NCBI GenBank assembly: GCA_023229465.1 | Contig: JALNZE010000008.1 | Location: 1 to 64,000 of the forward strand | Direction of reading: 5' to 3' | Source: Chitinophagaceae bacterium | GTDB lineage: Bacteria; Bacteroidota; Bacteroidia; Chitinophagales; Chitinophagaceae | DNA: 64,000 nt | Shown here: positions 37,121 to 44,827 of the stretch, piece by piece | Position numbering within the stretch: position 1 is the stretch's first letter | How the letters are laid out: every line of letters starts with the position of its first letter | Notes under the pieces: generated by a model | Told to the model about the DNA's origin: nothing | The model's database searches: none | The model's input: the letters and a program-made list of their open reading frames with translations, nothing else | Position numbers and translations under genes: made by a program

Positions 37121-37570
37121 TTATTGTTTTCCGGTATGTCCGAACCCACCTTCCCCTCTTTCCGTTTCAGTAAGCCGGGTATCCGATATCCAGCTTATTT
37201 TTGCTACCTGCTGTAATACCATTTGTGCAATCCTGTCGCCGGTATGTATGGTCTGCGTTTCAGCAGACAGGTTAATTAAAATAACTTTTATTTCACCCCT
37301 GTAATCGGCGTCAATGGTACCGGGGGTATTTAAACAGGTAATCCCCTGTTTAATGGCCAGTCCGCTACGGGGCCTGACCTGTAGCTCATATCCTTCGGTC
37401 AGTTCTACAAATAAACCGGTTGGAACAAGTATTCTTTCCATGGGTTGCAACTGAATGTCTTCCGAAAGAAAGGCCCTGATATCCATACCGGAAGAACCTT
37501 GTGTGGCATAGGCCGGCAGGGGATTATTAGACTGGTTGATGATCTTCACAGTCAGATTAGCTATAGACAT
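37121..37570 (-). CDS. dut: Deoxyuridine 5'-triphosphate nucleotidohydrolase (dUTPase)
   Basis: Trimeric enzyme that hydrolyses dUTP to dUMP, keeping uracil out of DNA and feeding thymidylate synthesis. The five trimeric-dUTPase motifs are visible: SGMDIRAF, RPRSGLA, NTPGTIDADYRGEI, GDRIAQMVL and the C-terminal RGEGGFGHTG. 149 aa is standard. First gene of a run of minus-strand genes (dut, DUF4292, envC, glpK, glpD, glpF) with short gaps. Confidence 0.97.
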   Translation of the reverse strand: MSIANLTVKIINQSNNPLPAYATQGSSGMDIRAFLSEDIQLQPMERILVPTGLFVELTEGYELQVRPRSGLAIKQGITCLNTPGTIDADYRGEIKVILINLSAETQTIHTGDRIAQMVLQQVAKISWISDTRLTETERGEGGFGHTGKQ

Positions 37571-37575
37571 GAACG

Positions 37576-37583
37576 CAAATGTA
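37576..37583 (-). promoter_or_regulatory. Putative -7 promoter box of dut
   Basis: TACATTTG on the minus strand, an exact TAnnTTTG match ending 5 nt before the dut ATG. As for queA and the histidine kinase gene, this predicts a leaderless or nearly leaderless mRNA. Confidence 0.45.
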
Positions 37584-37679
37584 GTAAACTAAGTAATAAT
37601 AAGAATTCCGGTACATCCCAGTGAAGATTTATTATTTTTACGGTTATCAGACAGGCGCCGCTTAAAACCTGATCATTTT

Positions 37680-38339
37680 ATGCTGAAAGTCAAAAAAATC
37701 TTACAATACAGCCTGCTTATCCTGGTGGTATCCTTCTTTTTAAGCGCCTGTACCAAAAATATCACCCGTATCAATACCATTTATTTTAATGATTTCGAGG
37801 CTTTCGACCTGAAATCCATTGAAGTGTCAGGATGGTTAAATGGTTTATTCGGACCGGTGAATGATATCCGGATAACAGAATATAATGGCAACAAGGTATT
37901 GGGACGATTTAACAATGCCCGTGTGGATGTAAAACTGAGAGATTTACCCGCGCACCAGGCATTAAGGGTTGAGTTGGATCTGTACCTGCACGATAACTGG
38001 AAAAATGATCTCTGGCAAATGAGTTTTGATGGCGTTTACCAGTTGATAACCGGTTTTTCAAACGACAGTACCGGTAAACAATCCTATCCCAACTGGCTGG
38101 GTAATGGCTCGTCTTTATTCGCTGCCGGTTCAGATGCATTTGATACCCAATTACCCGGCGCCTGCAATCTTAGAAACTCACCGCGCGGAACCAGTATGTA
38201 TAAAATAGCCAGGACCCTTATCCATACCGGCAACAGTTTTGATTTTAATTGCAGCGACGCGGGCGAATTCTTTAACCTACCTTGTCAGCGTAGCTGGTCT
38301 ATAGACAATCTCAAGATCACCCTCATTAATAACCAGTAA
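37680..38339 (+). CDS. Lipoprotein with possible lectin-like fold, first gene before the polysaccharide locus
   Basis: 219 aa; signal peptide with lipobox LSAC (Cys about 24). The mature part begins with YFNDFEAFDL and ends WSIDNLKITLI, and carries ALRVELDLYLHDNWKND in between; such strand-rich ends with SIDNLKI are seen in concanavalin-like jelly-roll domains. This is a resemblance only, and no family is assigned. It is divergent from dut and 49 bp upstream of wzx, so it may be the first gene of the polysaccharide operon and could bind glycans at the outer membrane. Confidence 0.65.
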   Translation: MLKVKKILQYSLLILVVSFFLSACTKNITRINTIYFNDFEAFDLKSIEVSGWLNGLFGPVNDIRITEYNGNKVLGRFNNARVDVKLRDLPAHQALRVELDLYLHDNWKNDLWQMSFDGVYQLITGFSNDSTGKQSYPNWLGNGSSLFAAGSDAFDTQLPGACNLRNSPRGTSMYKIARTLIHTGNSFDFNCSDAGEFFNLPCQRSWSIDNLKITLINNQ

Positions 38340-38388
38340 GGGTTACAGCGTAAATGCAAAGTTATTTAGAGAAGAAAGCGGCAACTTC

Positions 38389-39828
38389 ATGAAAAAAGAT
38401 TTTTTTTATACCCTACTACTTTCTTTATCCAATATACTCTTCCCCATCCTGACATTTCCGTATGCTTCACGAATTTTAGGTCCTGTTGGCATTGGTAAAG
38501 TACAGATAACAAGTTCTTTCGCGCAATATTTCGCATTGATAGCCGCACTGGGTATTCCGGTGTATGGTATGCAGGAAATAGCCAAAAGAAAAAATAATAA
38601 AGAAGCACTTACTAAAGTGTTTTCTGAACTCACCACTATTTACCTGGTTACTTCTTTTGCAGTAACTATTATTTATGGCTGCATCATTTTTGGCGTACCG
38701 TATTTTCAATCAAATATATCCTTATATGCCTATTCGGGTGTTTTGATTTTGTTAGGATTTACCTCTATTGATTGGCTTTACTTAGGTCTCGAAGAATTTA
38801 AACTAGTGGCACTACGATCCATACTGATCAAAGTAATTTCGGTGATCTTATTATTTTCTATTGTAAAAGAGGCAACAGACTATACCTATTTTTTAGGCAT
38901 CCTGCTTTTCTCAATCCTGGGAAACAATGTACTAAACCTGCTACTGATTCAAAACAGAACGGGTTTTCGTTTTCAAAACCTGCGGCTTACACAACACCTG
39001 AAGCCTTTATTTTTTATTTTCGCCACTGCTATTGTAACCAGCATGTACACCGTATTAGATACCGTGTTATTAGGCTTTTTATCAGATGAATATTCAGTAG
39101 GGCTTTATACGATTTCTACAAAACTGGCTAAGCTATCATTGCCTTTTATCATTTCTGCCGGTTTCGTACTCATCCCAAAATTCGCGCTGTTTAACCATGA
39201 GAATAAGCCGGAAGAAATTCAACGCCTGCTGGATAAATCCTGGCATTTTATTATCCAATTTTCAATACCCATCTCTATCGGCCTTCTCATACTGTCGCCG
39301 GAATTCATTGTGGCGTTTTCCAACCATTTATTCGCGTCAGCCACTACCAGTATGCGAATCCTCTCGCTATTGCCTGTCCTGGTAGGGATCGGTTATTTTT
39401 TCGCTTTCCAGGTTTTATTACCGATGGGTAAAACAAAAGAGATCTTCTTTTCTGTACTGGGTGGCATGACCATTTTTTTAGTAGCCAATTTTTTGTTGGT
39501 GCCCGAATTAAAAGACAAGGGAGCGGCCATCGCGAATGTGCTTTCAGAAATAACCGTAACGGGTTTGTACTTTTATTTTATCCGGAAGAATGCCGGCTTC
39601 ACTATCCGGTGGAACCTGGTTGTATATAGTTTGCTTAGTACTTCGCTTTTTTTACCCATCGTATTACTCACCCGTTACCTGCAGCTATCCGCGATAACAA
39701 CTTTATTGGTTTCAGTTGGTTTATGCGCCCCTTCGTATTTTATCATTCAATTGCATATTTTTAAGGATCGTTTTTTGATCGATTTCCTGCAACCTTATTA
39801 TGATACATTCATAAACAGAAACCGGTAA
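38389..39828 (+). CDS. Wzx-type polysaccharide flippase
   Basis: Inner-membrane protein of 479 aa with about 12-14 membrane segments; MATE/MVF-like fold. It would move undecaprenyl-diphosphate-linked repeat units to the periplasmic face. The N-terminal stretch LLLSLSNILFPILTFPYASRILGPVGIGKV is typical of the polysaccharide biosynthesis protein family (PF01943). It is followed after 2 bp by a glycosyltransferase gene, consistent with a Wzx/Wzy-type locus. Confidence 0.93.
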   Translation: MKKDFFYTLLLSLSNILFPILTFPYASRILGPVGIGKVQITSSFAQYFALIAALGIPVYGMQEIAKRKNNKEALTKVFSELTTIYLVTSFAVTIIYGCIIFGVPYFQSNISLYAYSGVLILLGFTSIDWLYLGLEEFKLVALRSILIKVISVILLFSIVKEATDYTYFLGILLFSILGNNVLNLLLIQNRTGFRFQNLRLTQHLKPLFFIFATAIVTSMYTVLDTVLLGFLSDEYSVGLYTISTKLAKLSLPFIISAGFVLIPKFALFNHENKPEEIQRLLDKSWHFIIQFSIPISIGLLILSPEFIVAFSNHLFASATTSMRILSLLPVLVGIGYFFAFQVLLPMGKTKEIFFSVLGGMTIFLVANFLLVPELKDKGAAIANVLSEITVTGLYFYFIRKNAGFTIRWNLVVYSLLSTSLFLPIVLLTRYLQLSAITTLLVSVGLCAPSYFIIQLHIFKDRFLIDFLQPYYDTFINRNR

Positions 39829-39830
39829 TT

Positions 39831-40766
39831 ATGTTTGACAGAACAGATATATCCAAACAAACAAATATCCCGGTTTCCGTGGTAATGGCAACGTATAACG
39901 GAGCTAAATACCTTGCACAACAGATACAGTCTTTGTTAGACCAAACAGTGGTACCCAATGAGATCATTATCTGTGATGATGCTTCTACCGATCATACCCT
40001 GGCCATTATCAAACAATTCAGCAGTCATCCTCAAATAAAATATAATGTCAATGGCACGAGGCTGGGCGTAGTTGGAAATTTTAAAAAAGCGGTCTCATTG
40101 GCTACACCCGGCCATTATATTGCCCTATGTGACCAGGATGATATATGGCTACCGGAGAAAATAGAAAAATCGATCCATGCACTATCCATTATTGATGATG
40201 GCCATACACCTGCCATGATCTATTCCGACCTGGTACTTATCAGCAGTAATGAAGAAGTGCTTAACCCTTCTGTTGACAATGAGCTGGGGCACGATAAATA
40301 CAAACACTGCCTGCAAACCCTCCTGTTCGGAAACTTTGTGCTGGGATGTACTGTTATGATGAACATGCAGATGAGAGAACGGTTTTCGGATATTCCTGAA
40401 AATAAATCATTCAATCACGATGCCTGGATAACATTGATCGCATTTAGCTTTGGTAAAGTATCCAGCCTGAACCGGCCCTATATCAAATACAGAAGCCACG
40501 ATAACAATGTTACCTTCACCAATCACCGGAAAAAAAACAGGATAGCGAGGATACAAAATCACCTGTTCTCTCTCTTTGCCAAAACAGATTTCCTGGAAGA
40601 AGAGATTATACTGGTACAAACATTTTATAACCAATACCAGGACAGGCTTTCCACCGGAGAAAAAAAAATGCTGCAAAATTTCATCAACCTTTCAAAGAGA
40701 TCTTATTTGCAGAAAAAAATAGCATTTGAAATAGCATTTAAAAATAACTGGATAAAAAGATTCTAA
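39831..40766 (+). CDS. Family 2 glycosyltransferase
   Basis: 311-aa GT-A enzyme. The N-terminus PVSVVMATYNGAKYLAQQIQ and the ICDDASTD segment bind the nucleotide sugar; CDQDDIWLPEKI (about 101-112) holds the metal-binding DxD. The C-terminus lacks membrane helices, so it is probably a peripheral enzyme adding one sugar of the repeat unit, resembling rhamnosyl- or galactosyltransferases of this type. Donor and acceptor cannot be told from sequence. It is 2 bp from wzx. Confidence 0.92.
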   Translation: MFDRTDISKQTNIPVSVVMATYNGAKYLAQQIQSLLDQTVVPNEIIICDDASTDHTLAIIKQFSSHPQIKYNVNGTRLGVVGNFKKAVSLATPGHYIALCDQDDIWLPEKIEKSIHALSIIDDGHTPAMIYSDLVLISSNEEVLNPSVDNELGHDKYKHCLQTLLFGNFVLGCTVMMNMQMRERFSDIPENKSFNHDAWITLIAFSFGKVSSLNRPYIKYRSHDNNVTFTNHRKKNRIARIQNHLFSLFAKTDFLEEEIILVQTFYNQYQDRLSTGEKKMLQNFINLSKRSYLQKKIAFEIAFKNNWIKRF

Positions 40767-40775
40767 GGGCAACCC

Positions 40776-41534
40776 ATGCAAACACTGATTCTCGAAATAA
40801 AAAATGGCGGACTGGGCGATCATTTATTTTACAGCCATCTCCCAAGGATCGCTAAGGAAACAAAAGCGTACAATAAAGTATTGATCTCTGATCATTCCAT
40901 CTGCAGAAACCCGGAATATAAAAAACTGGTTTGGGAAATGAACCCGTTTATAGATGGCTTTACCAATGAAAAAGGAATTTTTCATCTGCCCGAAAACCTG
41001 CGGGAAGGTGAGAACCTGCTCGACCGCATCATGCTGGATTACAAACTGGATGATGGCCTTAGGGGACATGAGCCGGAAATTTATTTTCAACCCGCTATCA
41101 ATCCTGCTTTAAAAGAAGCCATTATTTACGATCCCAATTTTGTTTCGTATACGGGTGATATGTCAACTGGCAGATTGATTGAAGAATGGTTGGGTAATAG
41201 GCATATCACCCCGGCGTTTCAAATGAAACAATTAGGGAAACGATATTTAGGTATTTCCGGGATCCCGGAAATAAAAACAGGTTCCTTACTGGATTTTTGT
41301 TCCCTAATTGTATCCTGCGAAAGAATCTATTGCCTTACTACCGGAACGGCTACATTAGCTGCCGCGTTAAAAAAGCCCGTAACTGTTTTTTATGGTACCG
41401 GGCACCTTGCCAAATACCGCCATTCGCCCATACATGAATATATCTGCCTGGGTAGCGACTACGGACTAAAAGAAAAAACCAAAAAATGGCTGACCTTACT
41501 AGTCAGGAAATTTATTCCCCTCGGAACTCCCTGA
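40776..41534 (+). CDS. Putative GT-B fold glycosyltransferase (family 9-like)
   Basis: 252 aa. The N-terminus (LEIKNGGLGDHLFYSHLPRIA) matches the acceptor-domain start of heptosyltransferase-like proteins, and near the C-terminus CLTTGTATLAAALKKPVTVFYG resembles the nucleotide-sugar site where a short helix follows TG(T)A. It is shorter than usual GT9 members (about 330-350 aa), so it may be a reduced variant. It lies between the GT2 and polymerase genes, which fits a sugar-transfer role. Confidence 0.65.
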   Translation: MQTLILEIKNGGLGDHLFYSHLPRIAKETKAYNKVLISDHSICRNPEYKKLVWEMNPFIDGFTNEKGIFHLPENLREGENLLDRIMLDYKLDDGLRGHEPEIYFQPAINPALKEAIIYDPNFVSYTGDMSTGRLIEEWLGNRHITPAFQMKQLGKRYLGISGIPEIKTGSLLDFCSLIVSCERIYCLTTGTATLAAALKKPVTVFYGTGHLAKYRHSPIHEYICLGSDYGLKEKTKKWLTLLVRKFIPLGTP

Positions 41535-41575
41535 AGCTTACTATGTTTGTATAGCAGTCAAATAAGTTCCAGTCA

Positions 41576-43015
41576 ATGATGGTCATGCCCATGTATTTAT
41601 TTCCCATTTTGTATATCGCTTTTTTTTTCCTTTCACTCAGGTACCTGTTTAAAGGAGAATATAAGGGCATCCTGCTTTTTATCATTTTCGGCTTACCCAT
41701 TTATACCATCGCCCTATCCGTAAGCAATATGTACGGATTCTCCCGCATCATTCCTGTTCTGCAATCTTTGAAGGAATTCAGTATTCTCTGTTACCTCGCG
41801 TATCTTTTTTTCAACCTCACCAAAAAAGTTCATTTCCATAGTATAGACAAACTCATGCTGGTATTTTTTGGGTATGTGCTACTCTATGTGTTTTTACCCA
41901 TTGGCAGTTATGGTTTTTTTCAAAGGGTGCTGGCATTTAAAAGTCTTTGCTTTTTCCCGGTAGTGTATTTTACCGGGAGGATCATAGATGCCCGAAAAAT
42001 AAATATTTCCGAAGTTTTTCATTATATCGGGTTACTATCCATACTGGCAGGAGCTGTGGTATTGTTTGAAGTGATTACCAACACCCACTTGCAGACATAC
42101 AGCGGCTATGCCGATTACAATTTTTATTTTTTCGACCAGGAACCTGCCGGAGATTATGACCTGTCCTGGACTTTCCAGATAGAAAATGGGATGAAACGGT
42201 TTGCCAGTTTTTTTTCAGCGCCACTGGAATACGCGGCGGCAACTTTAATTTCCCTTTCCGCTGTAGCGGCCCTTGTTACCAATAACCAAAACCGGTTACG
42301 CTTCAGCAATTTTACGATACTCTTCCTGGCCAGTACCGTATTAGGCATCTCATTGGCTTTATCCAGGGCGTCTTTTGCCAGTTTTTTCGTAATTGTTTAT
42401 GCTTACCTGGTTATTACCCAAAAAAAACAATTGCTGAAAATTTTTCATTACAGTGTTATCGCAGCCATCGCCTTTTTTTTACTGGTATCCATAGAAGGAG
42501 ATTTTTTTGAGTTCATCATCAATACGGTACAGTTTACCAATGCATCCAGTGTAGGCCATGTGATAGAATGGTTGAATGGCATTGAATCAATGGCTGCAAG
42601 CCCACTGGGCATTGGCCTTGGCGAATCGGGAAGGATATCCGCTTTTTCCGGAACCAATACAGGTGGAGAAAATCAATTTATTATTATTGGTGTGCAGGCG
42701 GGTATCATTGCATTGGCAATATACATTACGGTCTATGTAAAATTACTCAAAGCCGCTGCGCAAACCTTCAAAAACCGCAAAGGGAAAATCCGAAAATTAT
42801 CCCTGTTTATTTTCTTACTTAAACTGGGACTATTCATTCCGCTATTTACCGCGGAAGTAGAATCTTATATTTATATTAGCTATTTAGTTTGGTTTTTATC
42901 GGGGTTGTTGGTGAATATGCTTTCAGAGAAAAATGTTGTGCAGACAAAGCTTTTCACACGCGGGACTAAAGTCCCAAAAATAAATCAAGATGATAATACT
43001 GGTTCCCCGCTCTGA
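41576..43015 (+). CDS. Wzy/O-antigen ligase-like polymerase with repeat-derived C-terminus
   Basis: 479-aa protein with about 11-12 membrane segments and a larger loop late in the protein (about 295-375), as in Wzy polymerases and WaaL ligases; family identity is otherwise weakly conserved. It would join repeat units in the periplasm. The last 20 or so codons (from about 42955, FTRGTKVPKINQDD...) are encoded by the left end of a family B repeat, and the stop codon lies inside its second palindrome. The natural C-terminus therefore was probably replaced when the repeat arrived. Start may be any of several Mets at 41576-41591. Confidence 0.82.
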   Translation: MMVMPMYLFPILYIAFFFLSLRYLFKGEYKGILLFIIFGLPIYTIALSVSNMYGFSRIIPVLQSLKEFSILCYLAYLFFNLTKKVHFHSIDKLMLVFFGYVLLYVFLPIGSYGFFQRVLAFKSLCFFPVVYFTGRIIDARKINISEVFHYIGLLSILAGAVVLFEVITNTHLQTYSGYADYNFYFFDQEPAGDYDLSWTFQIENGMKRFASFFSAPLEYAAATLISLSAVAALVTNNQNRLRFSNFTILFLASTVLGISLALSRASFASFFVIVYAYLVITQKKQLLKIFHYSVIAAIAFFLLVSIEGDFFEFIINTVQFTNASSVGHVIEWLNGIESMAASPLGIGLGESGRISAFSGTNTGGENQFIIIGVQAGIIALAIYITVYVKLLKAAAQTFKNRKGKIRKLSLFIFLLKLGLFIPLFTAEVESYIYISYLVWFLSGLLVNMLSEKNVVQTKLFTRGTKVPKINQDDNTGSPL

Positions 43016-43222
43016 AGAGCGGGGCAAAGCATTATTCATCTGCTTGCCACACGCTTCCTTGCTATTAATCTGTGAATTTCCCTCTATTCCTCTCAAATCT
43101 TTGCCATTCTTTCCTTCCCATCTTTGCCTCCCACCTTTGCTTCTCAAACCTTTGCCGCGCTCTTTAGAGCGTGGATCAAAAAAATCTCTCTCCCACCTTT
43201 TAATTGGGACTTTAGTCCCGCG
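42957..43222. repeat. Family B palindromic element, copy 1
   Basis: Left arm: palindrome GGGACTAAAGTCCC (42962-42975) and palindrome at 43005-43024 (CCCCGCTCT/AGAGCGGGG). Right arm: palindrome 43155-43174 (CCGCGCTCT/AGAGCGTGG) and GGGACTTTAGTCCC (43206-43219). The arms are in inverted order, so the whole element is a long imperfect inverted repeat with a C/T-rich middle. The left end overlaps the end of the wzy-like gene. Confidence 0.9.
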
Positions 43223-43344
43223 TGTGCAACTCTTTGTTACATTAAACCAGGTTTTGAAAGCCGAGAAGGTTGGTCATTAATGATGCTAAAACATTGCAAT
43301 CATTTGGCTGCCTGTAAACTGCCCCCCATGGACCCGTCAGGTAG

Positions 43345-43474
43345 CCGTCATTGCGAGGATACGAAGCAATCTGTGGACTGCCTTATCAGCGTAATTGAAT
43401 AAACGAAACGGTCTCCATAATTCCATCACCCTACTTCGCGTAACACAGTTTGCTTCGTCTCCTCGCAATGACGG
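43345..43474. mobile_element. Family A MITE-like element, complete copy
   Basis: 130 bp bounded by 31-bp terminal inverted repeats (43345-43375 and 43444-43474) that differ at only two positions; outer ends are CCGTCATTGCGAGGA and TCCTCGCAATGACGG. The interior contains AAACGAAACGGTCTCC at 43401. It carries no gene. Right of it (43475-43525) follow small hairpins with TTC loops (CTTGCTTCGCAAG, GTTGCTTCGCAAC). No clear target-site duplication is seen. Confidence 0.85.
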
Positions 43475-43542
43475 TGACTTGCTTCGCAAGGACACGGGGG
43501 CGTTGCTTCGCAACCCCCCGCAATGCAATACACTAAAACAGT

Positions 43543-43845
43543 TCACCACTTACAAACCTCCTTCTCCCATAAATCATCCAATGCAGGATTAATTGAATTA
43601 ATAAGTTGCCATTTTCGTTTTCGACTACCTGCCTTGATCTTCTTTTCTACTAAAATCGCTTCTGTAATAGTTGGGTAAAACTCGTAGTACAATAATTTTA
43701 TTACATTGTATTTAGCGGTGAAACTTTCCCGAAAAATTTTATTTCTATGTTGTTGCATTCTTGTTATTATGTTCGAGGTTACACCTACATATAAAACAGT
43801 ATGTAAGCAATTCGATAAGATATATACAGTGCCGCCTCTTTGCAT
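43543..43845 (-). CDS. GIY-YIG domain nuclease-like protein
   Basis: 100-aa single-domain protein of the UvrC N-terminal/GIY-YIG superfamily. VYILSN (about 7-12) and LYVGVTSN (about 17-24) stand for the GIY and YIG strands, Arg at about 29 and Glu at about 62 (TEAILVEKKIKAGSRKRK) are the expected catalytic residues. Such small proteins are often encoded in several copies in Bacteroidota genomes; function is unproven. It is isolated between family A repeats, 1 kb from any other gene, which suggests it travels with or depends on the repeats. Confidence 0.85.
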   Translation of the reverse strand: MQRGGTVYILSNCLHTVLYVGVTSNIITRMQQHRNKIFRESFTAKYNVIKLLYYEFYPTITEAILVEKKIKAGSRKRKWQLINSINPALDDLWEKEVCKW

Positions 43846-43984
43846 GGTGTAAACCTAAAATTCTGTATTGATCTTTCGTAGCGTATTTATACCTGGTAAT
43901 AGTTTTGCGGTGTACCGCGGCAGCCCGCCGGGGGGCCGTCATTGCGAGCCCCGCCAGGGAGCCGTCCTTGCGAGGCCCCGCCAG

Positions 43985-44705
43985 GGGCCGTCATTGCGAG
44001 GAGACGAAGCAATCTGTGGACTGCCTTATCAGCGTAATTGAATAAACGAAACGGTCTCCATAATTCCATCACCCTACTTCACGTAACACAGTTTGCTTCG
44101 TCTCCTCGCAATGACGGTGACTTGCTTCGCAAGGACAGTGATAAACGAAACGGTCTCCATAATTCCATCACCTTACTTCGCGTAACACAGTTTGCTTCGT
44201 CTCCTCGCAATGACGGTGACTTGCTTCGCAAGGACAGTGATAAACGAAACGGTCTCCATAATTCCATCACCCTACTTCGCGTAACACAGATTGCTTCGTG
44301 TCCTCGCAATGACGGTGACTTGCTTCGCAAGGACAGTGATAAACGAAACGGTCTCCATAATTCCATCACCTTACTTCGCGTAACACAGTTTGCTTCGTCT
44401 CCTCGCAATGACGGTGACTTGCTTCGCAAGGACACGGGGGCGTTGCTTCGCAACCCCCCGCCAAGCCAACCGCCAGGGGCCCTGACCCCGCCAGGGGGCG
44501 TCCTTGCGAGGATACGAAGCAATCTGTGGACTGCCTTATCAGCGTAATTGAATAAACGAAACGGTCTCCATAATTCTATCACCCTACTTCGCGTAACACA
44601 GATTGCTTCGTCTCCTCGCAATGACGGTGACTTGCTTCGCAATGACGGGGGCTTTGCTTCGCAACTCCCCGCAATGACGGTGACTTGCTTCGCAAGGACG
44701 GTGTT
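43985..44705. repeat. Family A array 1 with tandem 99-bp units
   Basis: Copies of the internal motif AAACGAAACGGTCTCC begin at 44044, 44143, 44242, 44341 and 44554; the first four are spaced exactly 99 bp, giving four tandem near-identical units to about 44439. Each unit is the right half of the MITE-like element plus a spacer hairpin (CTTGCTTCGCAAGGAC). The array is entered and restarted by left-end sequences (GTCATTGCGAGGA... at about 43990, the variant GTCCTTGCGAGGA at 44509). Confidence 0.92.
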
Positions 44706-44778
44706 TTTTCTCACAACTCACAATCCACAATTCACGTCTCACCATTGAACGCCGTTTCAATACATTCCAAATTTTGTT

Positions 44779-44820
44779 TAGTATAACAAGCAATTTATAC
44801 CTATTTTTGTAGTATACAAC
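44779..44820 (+). promoter_or_regulatory. Direct repeats and promoter-like box before ATPase 1
   Basis: TAGTATAACAAGCAAT (44779-44794) and a similar TAGTATACAACCAGCAAT (44810-44827) lie 31 bp apart, framing TATTTTTG (44802-44809), an exact TAnnTTTG match. The second copy reaches the ATG at 44828. The arrangement suggests an autoregulatory site over the promoter; it is an inference. Confidence 0.4.
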
Positions 44821-44827
44821 CAGCAAT

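Larger units (their letters stand above)
43846..44827. other. Repeat-filled region between the GIY-YIG and first ATPase genes
   Basis: 43920-43995 contains stuttered GC-rich units (GCCAGGG followed by GCCGTCATTGCGAG). 43985-44705 is a family A array (next entry). 44706-44827 is AT-richer and contains the control region of the ATPase gene. The long open frames on both strands in this stretch come from the 99-bp period and are not regarded as genes. Confidence 0.75.

Noticed and set aside
43337..44714. Long open frames on both strands in family A array 1 (for example plus 44038-44547, minus 44079-44714)
   Set aside because: They consist of the 99-bp repeat translated in frame; sense and antisense frames are equally open, and no start region, signal or family is seen.
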